Shown here: positions 35,480-44,781 of the stretch, piece by piece
Numbering within the stretch: the first letter of the stretch is position 1
Layout of the letters: the number at the start of each line of letters is the position of its first letter
From: DATAEE01 sp036258175
Lineage (GTDB): Bacteria; Acidobacteriota; Vicinamibacteria; Vicinamibacterales; 2-12-FULL-66-21
DNA length: 64,000 bases
Direction: 5' to 3'
Assembly (NCBI GenBank): GCA_036258175.1
Contig: DATAEE010000061.1
Location: 30,314 to 94,313 of the forward strand
Position numbers and translations under genes: made by a program
The notes under the pieces: generated by a model
The model's input: the letters and a program-made list of their open reading frames with translations, nothing else
The model's database searches: none
What the model was told of the DNA's origin: nothing

Positions 35480-37063
35480 ATGCGAATCGTCGTCTCCGAC
35501 CAGCTCCCCGCCTCCGCCCTTGACCTTCTGCGCGCTGAACCCGGCTGGATTGTCGATGCGCGCGCCGGTCGCGACCCGCAAACGCTTGCGGCCGATCTTT
35601 CCGGCGCAGACGCGCTGGTCGTGCGAAGCGCCACGACTGTCGACGAACGGTTGCTCGACGCGGCGCCAGGCCTGAAGGTCGTCGCTCGCGCCGGAACCGG
35701 CGTCGACAACGTCAATCTCGAGGCGGCCAGCGCCCGCGGCATCATCGTGATGAACGCGCCCGGCGCCAACAGCATCAGTGTGGCCGAGCACGCGCTGGCC
35801 CTGATGCTCGCAGCCGCCAGGGCCATTCCAAGCGCCGATCGCTCGATGAAGGAAGGACGATGGGCGAAGAAGGGCCTGCTCGGCGCCGAGTTGCGCGGCA
35901 AGACGCTGGGTGTGGTGGGCCTTGGACGTATCGGGCAGGCGGTAGCCGCACGCGCGCATGGCTTCGGGATGACGGTCGTGGCCCACGATCCGTACATAGC
36001 CGCGCACGTCGCGCAGGACCTCGGCGTCGCTCTGCTGACGCTGGACGATCTGTGCGCGCAGGCCGATTACATCAGCCTCCACTTACCGTCGACGCCCGCC
36101 ACACACCATCTCTTCGATGCTGCCCGGCTGGCGCGCTGCAAGCCGGGTGTGCGAATCGTGAACACTTCGCGCGGCGACCTGATCGACGAAGGGGCGCTGG
36201 CTGACGCGATCGAATCCGGCCACGTGGCCGGCGCCGGCCTGGATGTCTTCGAAATCGAGCCACCAACGGACACACGCCTGACGAAGCTGCCGCAGGTCGT
36301 CGCCACGCCGCACATCGCCGCCTCCACGCACGAGGCGCAGGAGCTCGTCGGGCTCGAGACGGTCACGAGCGTCCGCGATTTTCTGCGTGACGGCATCGTC
36401 CGCAACGCCGTCAACTTCCCGTCGGTATCGGCCGAGGAGTTCCGCCGCCTGCAGCCGGCGCTCCGCCTCGCGGAAGCGCTCGGAAGCCTGGCGAGTCAAC
36501 TCGAAGAGGCTCGCACCCACGCCGTCGGCGTGCGCTACTACGGAGCGCTGAACGAAGCGCCCGGCGATCTCCTGACGAGTGCGGTTCTCGTGGGATTGTT
36601 CAAGCGGATGCTGGCGTCGGGCATCTCACTGGTGAACGCCCGCGCCGTCGCCGCCGGCCGGGGCGTCGAGGTCGTCGAGTCGCGGAGCAGCCGAGGCCGC
36701 AATTTCACATCGCTGATCTCGGTCAAGCTGCATACGAGCGGCGGCGAACGCTGGGTTGAAGGCGCGGTTTTCGAGCCGGGCACGCCGCGCCTCGTCCTTC
36801 TCGACGGCGTCGCCGTCGAGGCGCCCCTCGAAGGGACGCTTATCGTGCTCGCCAACGACGACCGGCCCGGCGTCATCGGAGAAGTCGGCACCGTTCTCGG
36901 CCGTCACGGGATCAACATCGGGGCCTTCGCGCTTGGCCGCGGACCGGCCGGCGCGGTCGGCGTGGTCAGCGTGGATGCTCCGAGCGGGGAGATTGATGAC
37001 CGGGTCGTGGCGGAAGTCCGCCGCGCGTCCGCGGTGAAAAGCGCAGTTGTTGTGAGGATCTAG
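35480..37063 (+). CDS. serA: D-3-phosphoglycerate dehydrogenase
   Basis: This 527-residue enzyme catalyses the first step of serine synthesis. The catalytic/NAD domain has GLGRIGQAVAARAHGFGM, NTSRGDLIDEGAL with the substrate Arg, and the His/Glu pair in TPHIAASTHEAQE. An intervening domain (about residues 320-450) and a C-terminal ACT domain (GTLIVLANDDRPGVIGEVGT) follow, as in the long mycobacterial form, and suggest serine feedback. An AT-rich TTATATA lies just before the start codon. The 177-base gap to icd holds no gene. Confidence 0.93.
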   Translation: MRIVVSDQLPASALDLLRAEPGWIVDARAGRDPQTLAADLSGADALVVRSATTVDERLLDAAPGLKVVARAGTGVDNVNLEAASARGIIVMNAPGANSISVAEHALALMLAAARAIPSADRSMKEGRWAKKGLLGAELRGKTLGVVGLGRIGQAVAARAHGFGMTVVAHDPYIAAHVAQDLGVALLTLDDLCAQADYISLHLPSTPATHHLFDAARLARCKPGVRIVNTSRGDLIDEGALADAIESGHVAGAGLDVFEIEPPTDTRLTKLPQVVATPHIAASTHEAQELVGLETVTSVRDFLRDGIVRNAVNFPSVSAEEFRRLQPALRLAEALGSLASQLEEARTHAVGVRYYGALNEAPGDLLTSAVLVGLFKRMLASGISLVNARAVAAGRGVEVVESRSSRGRNFTSLISVKLHTSGGERWVEGAVFEPGTPRLVLLDGVAVEAPLEGTLIVLANDDRPGVIGEVGTVLGRHGINIGAFALGRGPAGAVGVVSVDAPSGEIDDRVVAEVRRASAVKSAVVVRI

Positions 37064-37066
37064 CCG

Positions 37067-37618
37067 TTATCGAATCGCGAGCCTGGTGATGATCCCGGTT
37101 GCGATTTCTTCGAGCTCGACGACGTCCGTTCCGATCGTCTTGACGCGATGTCGAGTATTGAACGTCTCGCCTTCGGCAACGAGAAACACCTCTGTGAAGA
37201 TCGACAGGATGGCGATGCGCTTTTTCACGCCATCGACCTCGCGCTCGGCGAGGCCCTCGAGCTTGATTGGCAGCGCCGTGACGACGGGCGCGGGCGGAGC
37301 CTCGACAGCGGCGGGCCGTGTCCGGACGCCGCGCTCGACCGGCGTGGGGCGGCGCGACTCGAACCGGAATGGATTTCGGCTCGTCGGTTGAGGGCTCGGC
37401 GCGCGGCGAAGGCGATCGGTCAACCGCGCCGCCTGCGCCCGCACCTCCTCGTCGAGCGTTGCACCGCCAGACGTCGCCGATGGGCGCGGTTGCAGCGGTG
37501 CAGGATCGGAGTCGCCTGGAATCAGGCCGGTCGCGGACGCGAACCAGGCGCCGAGAACTGCGACGCCGCCGACGATCGCCGCCGAACGTCGGACCTGCAT
37601 AGGATATGAGCGCATCAT
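37067..37618 (-). CDS. Single-pass membrane protein with PilP/GspC-like C-terminal domain
   Basis: The 183-residue protein has one N-terminal membrane helix (AAIVGGVAVLGAWFASA), a disordered Pro/Arg/Ser linker, and a small beta domain (LPIKLEGLAEREVDGVKKRI, FLVAEGETFNTRHRVKTIG). The domain has the V-x-EG-x-V...I...V-L pattern seen in pilus and type II secretion pilotin-like proteins (PilP, GspC). I cannot assign a system. It converges with serA and is divergent from kdsB. The start is chosen at the first of two adjacent ATGs. Confidence 0.55.
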   Translation of the reverse strand: MMRSYPMQVRRSAAIVGGVAVLGAWFASATGLIPGDSDPAPLQPRPSATSGGATLDEEVRAQAARLTDRLRRAPSPQPTSRNPFRFESRRPTPVERGVRTRPAAVEAPPAPVVTALPIKLEGLAEREVDGVKKRIAILSIFTEVFLVAEGETFNTRHRVKTIGTDVVELEEIATGIITRLAIR

Positions 37619-37688
37619 CGTAGCACGTCTACGCAGGTTCGACTGCGCACCGTGGCACGGGGCTTTAGCCACTGTGGTAAGATTGTCC

Positions 37689-38441
37689 GTGCCCCCGCGC
37701 GTCGCGGTCGTAATACCAGTCAGATTCGGTTCTACTCGCTTCCCTGGCAAACCCCTCGCAGAAATCAACGGCCGACCGATGGTCGAGCACGTGTATCGCC
37801 GCGCCGCTTCGGCGCGATCCGTCGCCGCCACGATCGTGGCAACCGATGACGAGCGGATCCGCGCAGCGGTCGCCGAGTTCGGCGGCGACGTGCGCATGAC
37901 GTCACCGGCGCACGCGAGCGGGACCGACCGTGTCGCCGAAGTCGCCGCGTCTCTTGACTGCGACATCGTCGTCAACGTGCAGGGCGATCTGCCTCTGATC
38001 GAGCCCGGCACAATCGATGATGTGGCTGGTGTGCTCGCCGACGATCCCTCGCTTCCGATGAGCACGCTCCGGCAGCGTCTCGACGATCCCGAGGCCATCG
38101 CCGATCCGAACATCGTCAAGGTGGTCGTGGCGCCGGATGGCGATGCACTCTATTTTTCGCGAGCGCCGGTTCCGTTCAATCGGGATGGCCGCGCGGTAGA
38201 GGTCTGGAAGCACATTGGCCTCTATGCCTACAGGCGCAGCTTCCTCCTCGAGCTGTCGCGGCTCACACCGACGCCGCTCGAGCAGGCCGAGGCGCTCGAA
38301 CAGCTGCGCGTCCTCGAGCACGGCTATCGCATCCGAACCGTCGAAACCACGGAGAACTCGATCGAAGTTGACACGCCGACGGATCTGGAGCGCGTGCGTC
38401 GGCGGCTCGCTGCCGCTCAGCCGCTCCGACAACACGTATGA
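37689..38441 (+). CDS. kdsB: CMP-Kdo synthetase
   Basis: The 250-residue enzyme activates Kdo with CTP for lipopolysaccharide synthesis. The nucleotide site is VVIPVRFGSTRFPGKPLAEI, followed by VVNVQGDLPLIEP and KHIGLYAYRRSFL. GTG 37689 gives the usual family N-terminus; GTG 37674 is an in-frame alternative. It overlaps pyrG, which makes its CTP, by four bases, so the two are translationally coupled. Confidence 0.92.
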   Translation: MPPRVAVVIPVRFGSTRFPGKPLAEINGRPMVEHVYRRAASARSVAATIVATDDERIRAAVAEFGGDVRMTSPAHASGTDRVAEVAASLDCDIVVNVQGDLPLIEPGTIDDVAGVLADDPSLPMSTLRQRLDDPEAIADPNIVKVVVAPDGDALYFSRAPVPFNRDGRAVEVWKHIGLYAYRRSFLLELSRLTPTPLEQAEALEQLRVLEHGYRIRTVETTENSIEVDTPTDLERVRRRLAAAQPLRQHV

Positions 38442-40105
38442 CCGATAAAACGCGACCCGTGAAATACATCCTCGTGACTGGAGGCGTGGTCTCCTCGCTC
38501 GGCAAGGGCCTCGCCGCCGCCTCCATCGGCAGTCTGTTGGAAGGCCACGGCTATCGCGTCGCGCTGCAGAAGTTCGACCCCTACATCAACGTCGATCCCG
38601 GGACGATGAGCCCGTACCAGCACGGCGAGGTCTACGTGACGGACGACGGCGCGGAGACCGACCTCGATCTGGGCCATTACGAGCGCTTCACCAACATGGT
38701 GGCGACGCGCAACAACAACTGGACGACGGGCAAGATTTATCTGTCGGTTATTCAGAAGGAACGCCGCGGCGACTACCTGGGCCGCACGGTGCAAGTCATT
38801 CCGCACATCACCAACGAGATCAAGGAGAGCATCCGATCGGTGCCGAAGAAGGCGGCCACCGAGCCGGGAAATGAAGTGGACGTCGTCATCGTTGAGATCG
38901 GCGGCACGGTCGGCGACATCGAGAGCCTGCCGTTCCTCGAAGCGATCAGACAGCTGCGGCAGGACGTCGGCCGGGAGAATACGCTCTACATCCACCTGAC
39001 GCTCGTACCCTTCATCGGCGCTGCCGGAGAGCTCAAGACCAAACCGACTCAGCACAGCGTCCGCGATTTGCGCGCCATTGGTATTCAGCCGGACATTCTC
39101 CTCTGCCGGACGGATCGCTTCCTCGATACGGACATCAAGCGGAAGATTGCGCTCTTCTGCGACGTCGAGGAAGAGGCGGTCATCACCGCGAAGGACGTCT
39201 CGAGCATTTACGAGGTGCCCCTCGTGCTGGCAGCCGAGGGCCTCGATCGGATCATCCTGAAGGCGCTTCACCTTCCGCAGACAGAGCGCCGCATGGCCGC
39301 GTGGGAAGACCTCGTCAATCGCATACAGAATCCAAAGGACGAGGTGACCATTCACGTAGTCGGCAAGTACGTCGGCTACGAGGATTCGTACAAGAGCCTC
39401 AACGAAGCGCTGTACCACGGCGGCTTCAAGCACCGGCTGCGCGTGAATATCCGCTGGGTAGAAGCCGAGGCGCTGGAGCAGCCGGACGGTCCGCGGCTGC
39501 TCGACGGCGCGCACGGAATCCTCGTTCCCGGCGGGTTCGGCGACCGCGGCACGCGCGGCATGATGAAGGCCGCCGAGATCGCCCGGGAGCGCCGCATTCC
39601 CTACTTCGGCATCTGCTACGGCTTTCAATGGGCTGCCGTCGAGTACGCGCGGCACGTTGCCGGACTTGCGGAAGCGGACTCGACCGAGGTCTCGCCCGAC
39701 TCGCCGCACAAGATCATTTACAAACTGCGCGACCTGCTCGGCGTGGACGACCTGGGCGGAACCATGCGCCTGGGTTCATACGACTGCCAGCTCAAGCCCG
39801 GGTCACTCGCGCAGCGGCTCTACGGGCGGTCGGTGATTCACGAGCGGCACCGCCATCGCTACGAGTTCAACTGTCTCTATGAGCGGGCGCTGACCGACAG
39901 CGGGCTCGAGATTGTCGGCCGCTCCACGGATGGCAAGTTCGTCGAAATCGTCGAAGTGCCGAGCCACCCATGGTTCGTCGCGGTGCAATTCCATCCCGAG
40001 TTCAAATCCAAGCCGCTCGACCCTCACCCGCTGTTCGCGGGGTTCGTCGAAGCCAGCCACAAACACAAGACCAGTTCGCGGGCGGCCGAGGTCGTCGCGG
40101 GGTAG
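38438..40105 (+). CDS. pyrG: CTP synthase
   Basis: This 555-residue enzyme makes CTP from UTP, ATP and glutamine. The synthase domain begins KYILVTGGVVSSLGKGLAAA and contains QKFDPYINVDPGTMSPYQHG. The glutaminase domain has the nucleophile Cys in FGICYGFQWAAVEYAR and the His/Glu pair in QFHPEFKSKPL. It is full length for the family. It is placed between kdsB and kdsA, a common arrangement that links CTP supply to Kdo activation. Confidence 0.96.
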   Translation: MTDKTRPVKYILVTGGVVSSLGKGLAAASIGSLLEGHGYRVALQKFDPYINVDPGTMSPYQHGEVYVTDDGAETDLDLGHYERFTNMVATRNNNWTTGKIYLSVIQKERRGDYLGRTVQVIPHITNEIKESIRSVPKKAATEPGNEVDVVIVEIGGTVGDIESLPFLEAIRQLRQDVGRENTLYIHLTLVPFIGAAGELKTKPTQHSVRDLRAIGIQPDILLCRTDRFLDTDIKRKIALFCDVEEEAVITAKDVSSIYEVPLVLAAEGLDRIILKALHLPQTERRMAAWEDLVNRIQNPKDEVTIHVVGKYVGYEDSYKSLNEALYHGGFKHRLRVNIRWVEAEALEQPDGPRLLDGAHGILVPGGFGDRGTRGMMKAAEIARERRIPYFGICYGFQWAAVEYARHVAGLAEADSTEVSPDSPHKIIYKLRDLLGVDDLGGTMRLGSYDCQLKPGSLAQRLYGRSVIHERHRHRYEFNCLYERALTDSGLEIVGRSTDGKFVEIVEVPSHPWFVAVQFHPEFKSKPLDPHPLFAGFVEASHKHKTSSRAAEVVAG

Positions 40106-40114
40106 AATCTCCAG

Positions 40115-40948
40115 GTGCAGGCCGTCCAGATTGGCGGCGTCCGGCTTGGCGGCGGCGCGCCGCTGACGCTCATCGCCGGCCCCTGCGTCATCGAAAGCGA
40201 CGCGCACGCGTTGAAGATGGCCGAGGCGATCGCCGAGATCGCCGGGCGGCATCGGATCCCGCTGATTTTCAAAGCGTCGTACGACAAGGCGAATCGCACG
40301 TCCGTACGATCGTACCGGGGGCCGGGCCTCGACGCCGGGCTTCGCACCCTGGCGACGGTGAAGCGGCGCACGGGCCTTCCGATTCTCACGGACATCCACG
40401 AAGCGGCGCAGGCGAGTCCCGCGGCTGAAGTCGCTGACGTCCTACAGATCCCGGCTTTCCTGTCGCGGCAGACCGATCTGCTCGTCGCGGCGGCGCGCAC
40501 CGGCCGGGCAGTGAATATCAAGAAGGGGCAATTCCTCGCCCCCGACGACATGCGCCACGCGATCACCAAGGTCACGGCGGAGGGCAACGGGAACGTCATC
40601 GTGACCGAACGCGGCGTCAGCTTCGGCTATCACAACCTCGTCGTCGACATGCGCGCGTTTCCCATTCTGCGCGGACTCGGCTATCCGGTGGTGTTCGACG
40701 TCACCCATAGCCTGCAGCTTCCCGGGGCTGGAGAGGGCGTGACGGCGGGTCAGGCGGAGTTCATCGAACCGCTGGCGTCTGCCGGCGTCGCCGCGGGCGT
40801 GGACGGCGTGTTCCTCGAGGTGCACGACGATCCGGCAACCGCCAAGAGCGACGCGCAAAACGCCCTGCCGCTCGCGCGGCTGGACGTGCTGCTCGCCCGG
40901 CTGCTCCGGATCGATGCCGCAGTGCGCGAAGTCGGAGTAACGAGATGA
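40115..40948 (+). CDS. kdsA: Kdo-8-phosphate synthase, metal-dependent type
   Basis: This 277-residue enzyme condenses PEP with arabinose-5-phosphate. LIAGPCVIESDAHAL has Cys where non-metal enzymes (E. coli) have Asn, so it should be the metal-dependent class. KASYDKANRTSVRSYRGPGL and KKGQFLAPDDMRHA are the substrate loops. The GTG start has TAGAAT ending 6 bases before it and no ribosome site. It overlaps kdsD by four bases. Confidence 0.93.
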   Translation: MQAVQIGGVRLGGGAPLTLIAGPCVIESDAHALKMAEAIAEIAGRHRIPLIFKASYDKANRTSVRSYRGPGLDAGLRTLATVKRRTGLPILTDIHEAAQASPAAEVADVLQIPAFLSRQTDLLVAAARTGRAVNIKKGQFLAPDDMRHAITKVTAEGNGNVIVTERGVSFGYHNLVVDMRAFPILRGLGYPVVFDVTHSLQLPGAGEGVTAGQAEFIEPLASAGVAAGVDGVFLEVHDDPATAKSDAQNALPLARLDVLLARLLRIDAAVREVGVTR

Positions 40949-41937
40949 GCGAAAAGCGCGCGGTCGAAGCCACGCCGGCAACGGTCGACGCGCTCGATCT
41001 CGCGCGCCGGGTCCTTCGCACCGAGGCGGCCGCGATCCTTTCGCTCGTCGACCGGCTGGGTGAGCCGTTCGAGCGCGCCGTCGCCATGCTCTTCGCGTGC
41101 GAGGGGCGCGTCATCGTCACGGGACTCGGCAAGTCGGGGATCATCTGCCGGAAGATTGCGGCGACGTTCGCGAGCACCGGCACGTCCGCGTTCTTCATGC
41201 ATCCGACCGATGCGATCCACGGAGACCTCGGCGTCGTGCGCCGCGACGATATCGTCATGGCCCTGTCGTATAGCGGCGAAACGGAGGAGATCCTGCGGCT
41301 TATCGAAGCGATTCGCCGGATCGGCGCGGGTCTGATCGCGGTCACCGGCTCGCCTGGCTCGCCGCTCGGGCAGGCGGCCGACGTGACGCTCGACTGCGGC
41401 ATCCGCGGCGAAGCGTGCCCGATGAATCTCGTTCCCACGGCGAGCACGACGGCAGCTCTGGCGCTCGGTGACGCGCTGGCGATGACGCTCCTCGTGCGGA
41501 AGGGCTTCAGCGAAGAGCACTTCGCCAACCTTCATCCGGGCGGCAGGCTCGGACGGCGCCTGATGCGCGTCGAGCACGTCATGCACACTGGCGACGACGT
41601 CCCGCGCGTTCTCGTCGACACGCCGATGAAAGATGTCGTTCACGAAATGTCGAGCAAGCGCCTCGGGATGACGTGCGTCGCCGATGCGGGTGGTCGCCTG
41701 GTCGGGATCATCACCGACGGCGACCTGCGGCGCCATTGGGATGCGAGCATCCGCGACGCCAGGGCCGCCGATGTCATGACTCCCCGGCCCGTTACGATTC
41801 GCCGCTCCCTGCTCGCGGTCGAAGCCCTGAGGCTCATGGAAGATCGCAAGATCACTGCGGTCGTCGTCGTCGGAGACAACGACCTGCTCGAGGGCGTGGT
41901 GCAGGTGCACGACCTCTGGCGTACGCAGATGTTCTGA
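40945..41937 (+). CDS. kdsD: Arabinose-5-phosphate isomerase (KpsF/GutQ family)
   Basis: The 330-residue protein has a SIS sugar-isomerase domain (VIVTGLGKSGIICRKIAATF, MALSYSGETEEIL, HPGGRLGRRL) and two CBS domains (VMHTGDDVPRVL, VMTPRPVTIRRSLLAVEALR). It makes the arabinose-5-phosphate used by KdsA, whose stop it overlaps. Its own stop overlaps the lapB start (TGATG). Confidence 0.93.
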   Translation: MSEKRAVEATPATVDALDLARRVLRTEAAAILSLVDRLGEPFERAVAMLFACEGRVIVTGLGKSGIICRKIAATFASTGTSAFFMHPTDAIHGDLGVVRRDDIVMALSYSGETEEILRLIEAIRRIGAGLIAVTGSPGSPLGQAADVTLDCGIRGEACPMNLVPTASTTAALALGDALAMTLLVRKGFSEEHFANLHPGGRLGRRLMRVEHVMHTGDDVPRVLVDTPMKDVVHEMSSKRLGMTCVADAGGRLVGIITDGDLRRHWDASIRDARAADVMTPRPVTIRRSLLAVEALRLMEDRKITAVVVVGDNDLLEGVVQVHDLWRTQMF

Positions 41938-43172
41938 TGGAAAACAACGCGCAGCTCATCATTGCGGCGCTCGTCGCGCTGCTCGTCGGCCTCGCGGCCG
42001 GCAAGGCATGGGAGCGCTATAAATTGCAGGATGGCCGTTGGGTCGACCGGCGGCGGCTCCGCGACTCACCCCACTTCATCCTCGGGTTGAACTTTCTCGT
42101 CGCCAACCAGACCGATCAGGCGATCGACGCGCTGTCGCGTGCCGGGGCGCTCCATCCGGAGTCGCTCGAGCTGCGTCTCATTCTCGGCAATCTGTTTCGC
42201 GAAAAGGGGCAGGTCGGCCGCGCGATTCAGGAACACCAGGCGCTGCTACAGCGGCCGAACCTCCGCAAACTTGAGCACGCGAACGTCCTGCTCTGCCTCG
42301 GGCTCGATTACCGCCGCGGCGGCTTCGTGGACCGCGCGGTCGAGGCGTTTACTGAAGTGCTGCGGCTCGATCCCGATAACCAGTACGCGCTGCTGAACCT
42401 CGAAAAGCTCTACGCCGAGCAGAAACAATGGCAGCAGGCCCACAACATCCGCGAACGGCTTCGCGAATCGGCGGCACCGGAAGAAAAGCCCCGCAGCCAG
42501 GCGACACTGGCGTTCATCGAGAACGAGCTTGGACGTGAAGCGCTGGCGCGCGGCGATCGGCAGGAGGCGGCAAAGCGCTTCGAGGCGGCTATCGAGATGG
42601 ACCCTGGCGCGCTGCCCGCCTATCTGAGCCTCGGCGAGGTGCGGCTCAAGGACGGCCGGACGACCGACGCCATCGCGCTCTGGGAACAGCTGATTCACGT
42701 GGCCCCGGAGCGGGCGTATCTCGCGTTCGACCGGCTGGCCGCGGCTTATGCCCAGCTGGGAACACCCGAACGGTTCCTGGAGCTGTGCCGCCGCCTGATC
42801 GACGCGAGTCCGCAGGACTGGCGCGCGCGCCTGGCGCTGGCACGCCACCTCGGGGATCGCGGTCTCAGCTCGGAAGCGCTCGGCCTCCTCTTCGACGCGC
42901 TCGTCCACAACCCGCACGCGCTGGCGCTCCATCAGGCGATCTGGCGGCGGCTGTCTTCAATGGATCTCCCGCGTCAGCTCGTCGCCCGCTACATCGATCT
43001 CGCGGAGGAGGCGGTGTTCTACCTCGACCCGCACGTGTGCGTGCGATGCCGGTACCGCAGCACCGAGCTCCTTTGGCAGTGCCCGCACTGCCACGAATGG
43101 AATACCTTCGTCGAAGAACGCATCGCGCCGGCGAAGGACGATGAGGAAACGCCGGCGGAGCTAATCCACTGA
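41937..43172 (+). CDS. lapB: LPS assembly regulator LapB-like, membrane TPR with rubredoxin-type knuckle
   Basis: The 411-residue protein has one N-terminal membrane helix (LIIAALVALLVGLAAGKAW) and about nine TPR units. The C-terminal metal site CVRC...CPHCHEWNTF (about residues 364-387) is the LapB/YciM signature. In E. coli LapB controls LpxC degradation by FtsH and so balances LPS synthesis. Its coupling here to Kdo genes supports the same job. The gene takes the place often held by kdsC. Confidence 0.88.
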   Translation: MENNAQLIIAALVALLVGLAAGKAWERYKLQDGRWVDRRRLRDSPHFILGLNFLVANQTDQAIDALSRAGALHPESLELRLILGNLFREKGQVGRAIQEHQALLQRPNLRKLEHANVLLCLGLDYRRGGFVDRAVEAFTEVLRLDPDNQYALLNLEKLYAEQKQWQQAHNIRERLRESAAPEEKPRSQATLAFIENELGREALARGDRQEAAKRFEAAIEMDPGALPAYLSLGEVRLKDGRTTDAIALWEQLIHVAPERAYLAFDRLAAAYAQLGTPERFLELCRRLIDASPQDWRARLALARHLGDRGLSSEALGLLFDALVHNPHALALHQAIWRRLSSMDLPRQLVARYIDLAEEAVFYLDPHVCVRCRYRSTELLWQCPHCHEWNTFVEERIAPAKDDEETPAELIH

Positions 43173-43184
43173 CGCTTGCATTGT

Positions 43185-43222
43185 GGATTTTGGATTGGGG
43201 ATTGAGGATCCCCAATCCCCCA
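43185..43222. repeat. Heptad repeat, GGATTGG family, folding as hairpin after lapB
   Basis: GGATTTT, GGATTGG, GGATTGA, GGATCCC are four consecutive 7-base words, ending in CCAATCCCCC. GGATTGGGGAT (43192-43202) pairs with ATCCCCAATCC (43208-43218) over 11 bp with a 5-base loop. It sits between the lapB stop and the coaE start. Confidence 0.85.
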
Positions 43223-43233
43223 TCGTCTTTGTC

Positions 43234-43845
43234 ATGATTCGTATAGCCTTGACCGGCGGCATCGCGACTGGAAAGTCGTATTGCGCCGCCCGGCTGGCCT
43301 CAAAGGGCGTGCCCGTGATCGACGCCGACCAGCTCGCGCGTGAGGTCGTGCGGCCCGGCACGCCCGGCCTGGCGGCCATCACGAAGCGGTTCGGGACGGG
43401 CGTGCTGCGCGCCGACGGCGCGCTCGATCGCGAACGGCTCGCGGCGACAATCTTTTCCGACGAGGCCGGGCGCCGCGATCTCGAGCACATCGTGCATCCG
43501 GCCGTCTACGAGGCCATCCAGGGATGGCTGCGCCGGGCTGAGGTTGCCGGCGCGCCGCTCGCGGTTGCCGATATTCCGTTGCTCTACGAGACCGGTCACG
43601 ACCGCGACTTCGACCGCGTCATCGTCGCCGCCTGCACGCCGGAGACGCAGCTGGCTCGCCTCATCGCGCGGAATGGTTTGTCTGATGCAGATGCGCGCCA
43701 GCGGATCGCCGCGCAGATGCCGATCCAGGAAAAGGTCAAGCGCGCCGATCACGTGATACGCACCGACGGGACGTTCGAGGATACGGACCGGCAGGTTGAC
43801 GATATCCTGAACCACCTCGCCGCATCGGCGCACGCCCGACCGTAA
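43234..43845 (+). CDS. coaE: Dephospho-CoA kinase
   Basis: The 203-residue P-loop kinase (LTGGIATGKS) performs the last step of CoA synthesis. DADQLAREVV binds substrate, and VADIPLLYETG and VIVAACTPETQLARLIARNG are family signatures. ATG 43234 was chosen over the upstream frame start because the family begins at the P-loop strand. It has no clear ribosome site. It converges with folD, with 9 bases between the stops. Confidence 0.92.
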   Translation: MIRIALTGGIATGKSYCAARLASKGVPVIDADQLAREVVRPGTPGLAAITKRFGTGVLRADGALDRERLAATIFSDEAGRRDLEHIVHPAVYEAIQGWLRRAEVAGAPLAVADIPLLYETGHDRDFDRVIVAACTPETQLARLIARNGLSDADARQRIAAQMPIQEKVKRADHVIRTDGTFEDTDRQVDDILNHLAASAHARP

Positions 43846-43854
43846 CGTCGGGCC

Positions 43855-44781
43855 CTACACCGTCACGCGCCGCTCGGCCGCCGTGACGGTATTCACCAGG
43901 AGCATCGCGATCGTGAGTGGCCCGACGCCGCCGGGGACCGGCGTCAGCGCCCCGGCGACCTCCGCGACCGCCGGATGCACGTCGCCGACGACGAGCGAGC
44001 CGTTCGTCTCGAATGTCGCCATCCGCGGCGTACTGCCGAAGAGCGACTCGACCCGCGCGCGGTCGGTCAGCCGTGAAATCCCGACGTCTACGACGGTCGC
44101 ACCCGGCTTGACGAACTCGCGCGTGACGAACGCCGGACGGCCGATCGCCGCGATGAGCAGGTCCGCCGTGGCGGAGACGGCCGCGAGGTCCGGCGTCTTC
44201 GAATGGCAAATAGTGACCGTGGCATCGCGCGCCACGAGGAGCGCCGCCATCGGCCGTCCGACGATAGGCGATCGGCCGAGCACGACGGCGCGCGTGCCAG
44301 CGATCGGAATGCCTGATCGATCCAGCAGCTCGATGATGCCCGCGGGTGTGCAGGGGGCGAGCGCGGGGCGCCCTTGGGCGAGCCGTCCGACATTGATGGG
44401 ATGAAACCCGTCGACGTCTTTCGCCGGATCGACCGCGTCGAAGACGCGCTGCGAACCGTCGGCGCCGAGCGCTTTGGGCAGCGGCGACTGCACGAGGATG
44501 CCGTCAATGGCCGGATCGCCGTTCAACCGGCGAATCAGCCCGAGCACATCGTCGATCGCTGCAGACGACGGCAGACGCTCGAGCTTGACCGCAAGGCCCG
44601 CCTCGCCGCCGCTCTTGGTCTTGTTGCGGACGTAGATTTCAGACGCTGCGTCGTCGCCAACGAGGACGATCGCGAGGCCGGGCGCGCGTCCCGCACGCGC
44701 CCGGAACGCCTCTATCCGGGGCCGGGCTTCCGCTCGAATTGCATCGGCGACGCGGGCGCCGTTGAGGATGCGGGCGCTGAT
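43855..44781 (-). CDS. folD: Methylene-THF dehydrogenase/cyclohydrolase, no canonical start codon
   Basis: This bifunctional one-carbon enzyme interconverts 5,10-methylene-THF and 10-formyl-THF. The catalytic Lys lies in YVRNKTKSGGEAG. DGILVQSPLPKAL and KDVDGFHPINVGRLA bind folate, VVLGRSPIVGRPMAALL binds NADP, and GGVGPLTIAMLL is near the end. The homologous N-terminus ISARILNGARVADAIRAEA is read in frame but begins at ATC (44779-44781), with GGGGGAG right before it. No ATG, GTG or TTG occurs in frame until GTG 44547, which would delete the active site. Either a rare start codon or a base error is present. Confidence 0.8.
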   Translation of the reverse strand: MSARILNGARVADAIRAEARPRIEAFRARAGRAPGLAIVLVGDDAASEIYVRNKTKSGGEAGLAVKLERLPSSAAIDDVLGLIRRLNGDPAIDGILVQSPLPKALGADGSQRVFDAVDPAKDVDGFHPINVGRLAQGRPALAPCTPAGIIELLDRSGIPIAGTRAVVLGRSPIVGRPMAALLVARDATVTICHSKTPDLAAVSATADLLIAAIGRPAFVTREFVKPGATVVDVGISRLTDRARVESLFGSTPRMATFETNGSLVVGDVHPAVAEVAGALTPVPGGVGPLTIAMLLVNTVTAAERRVTV

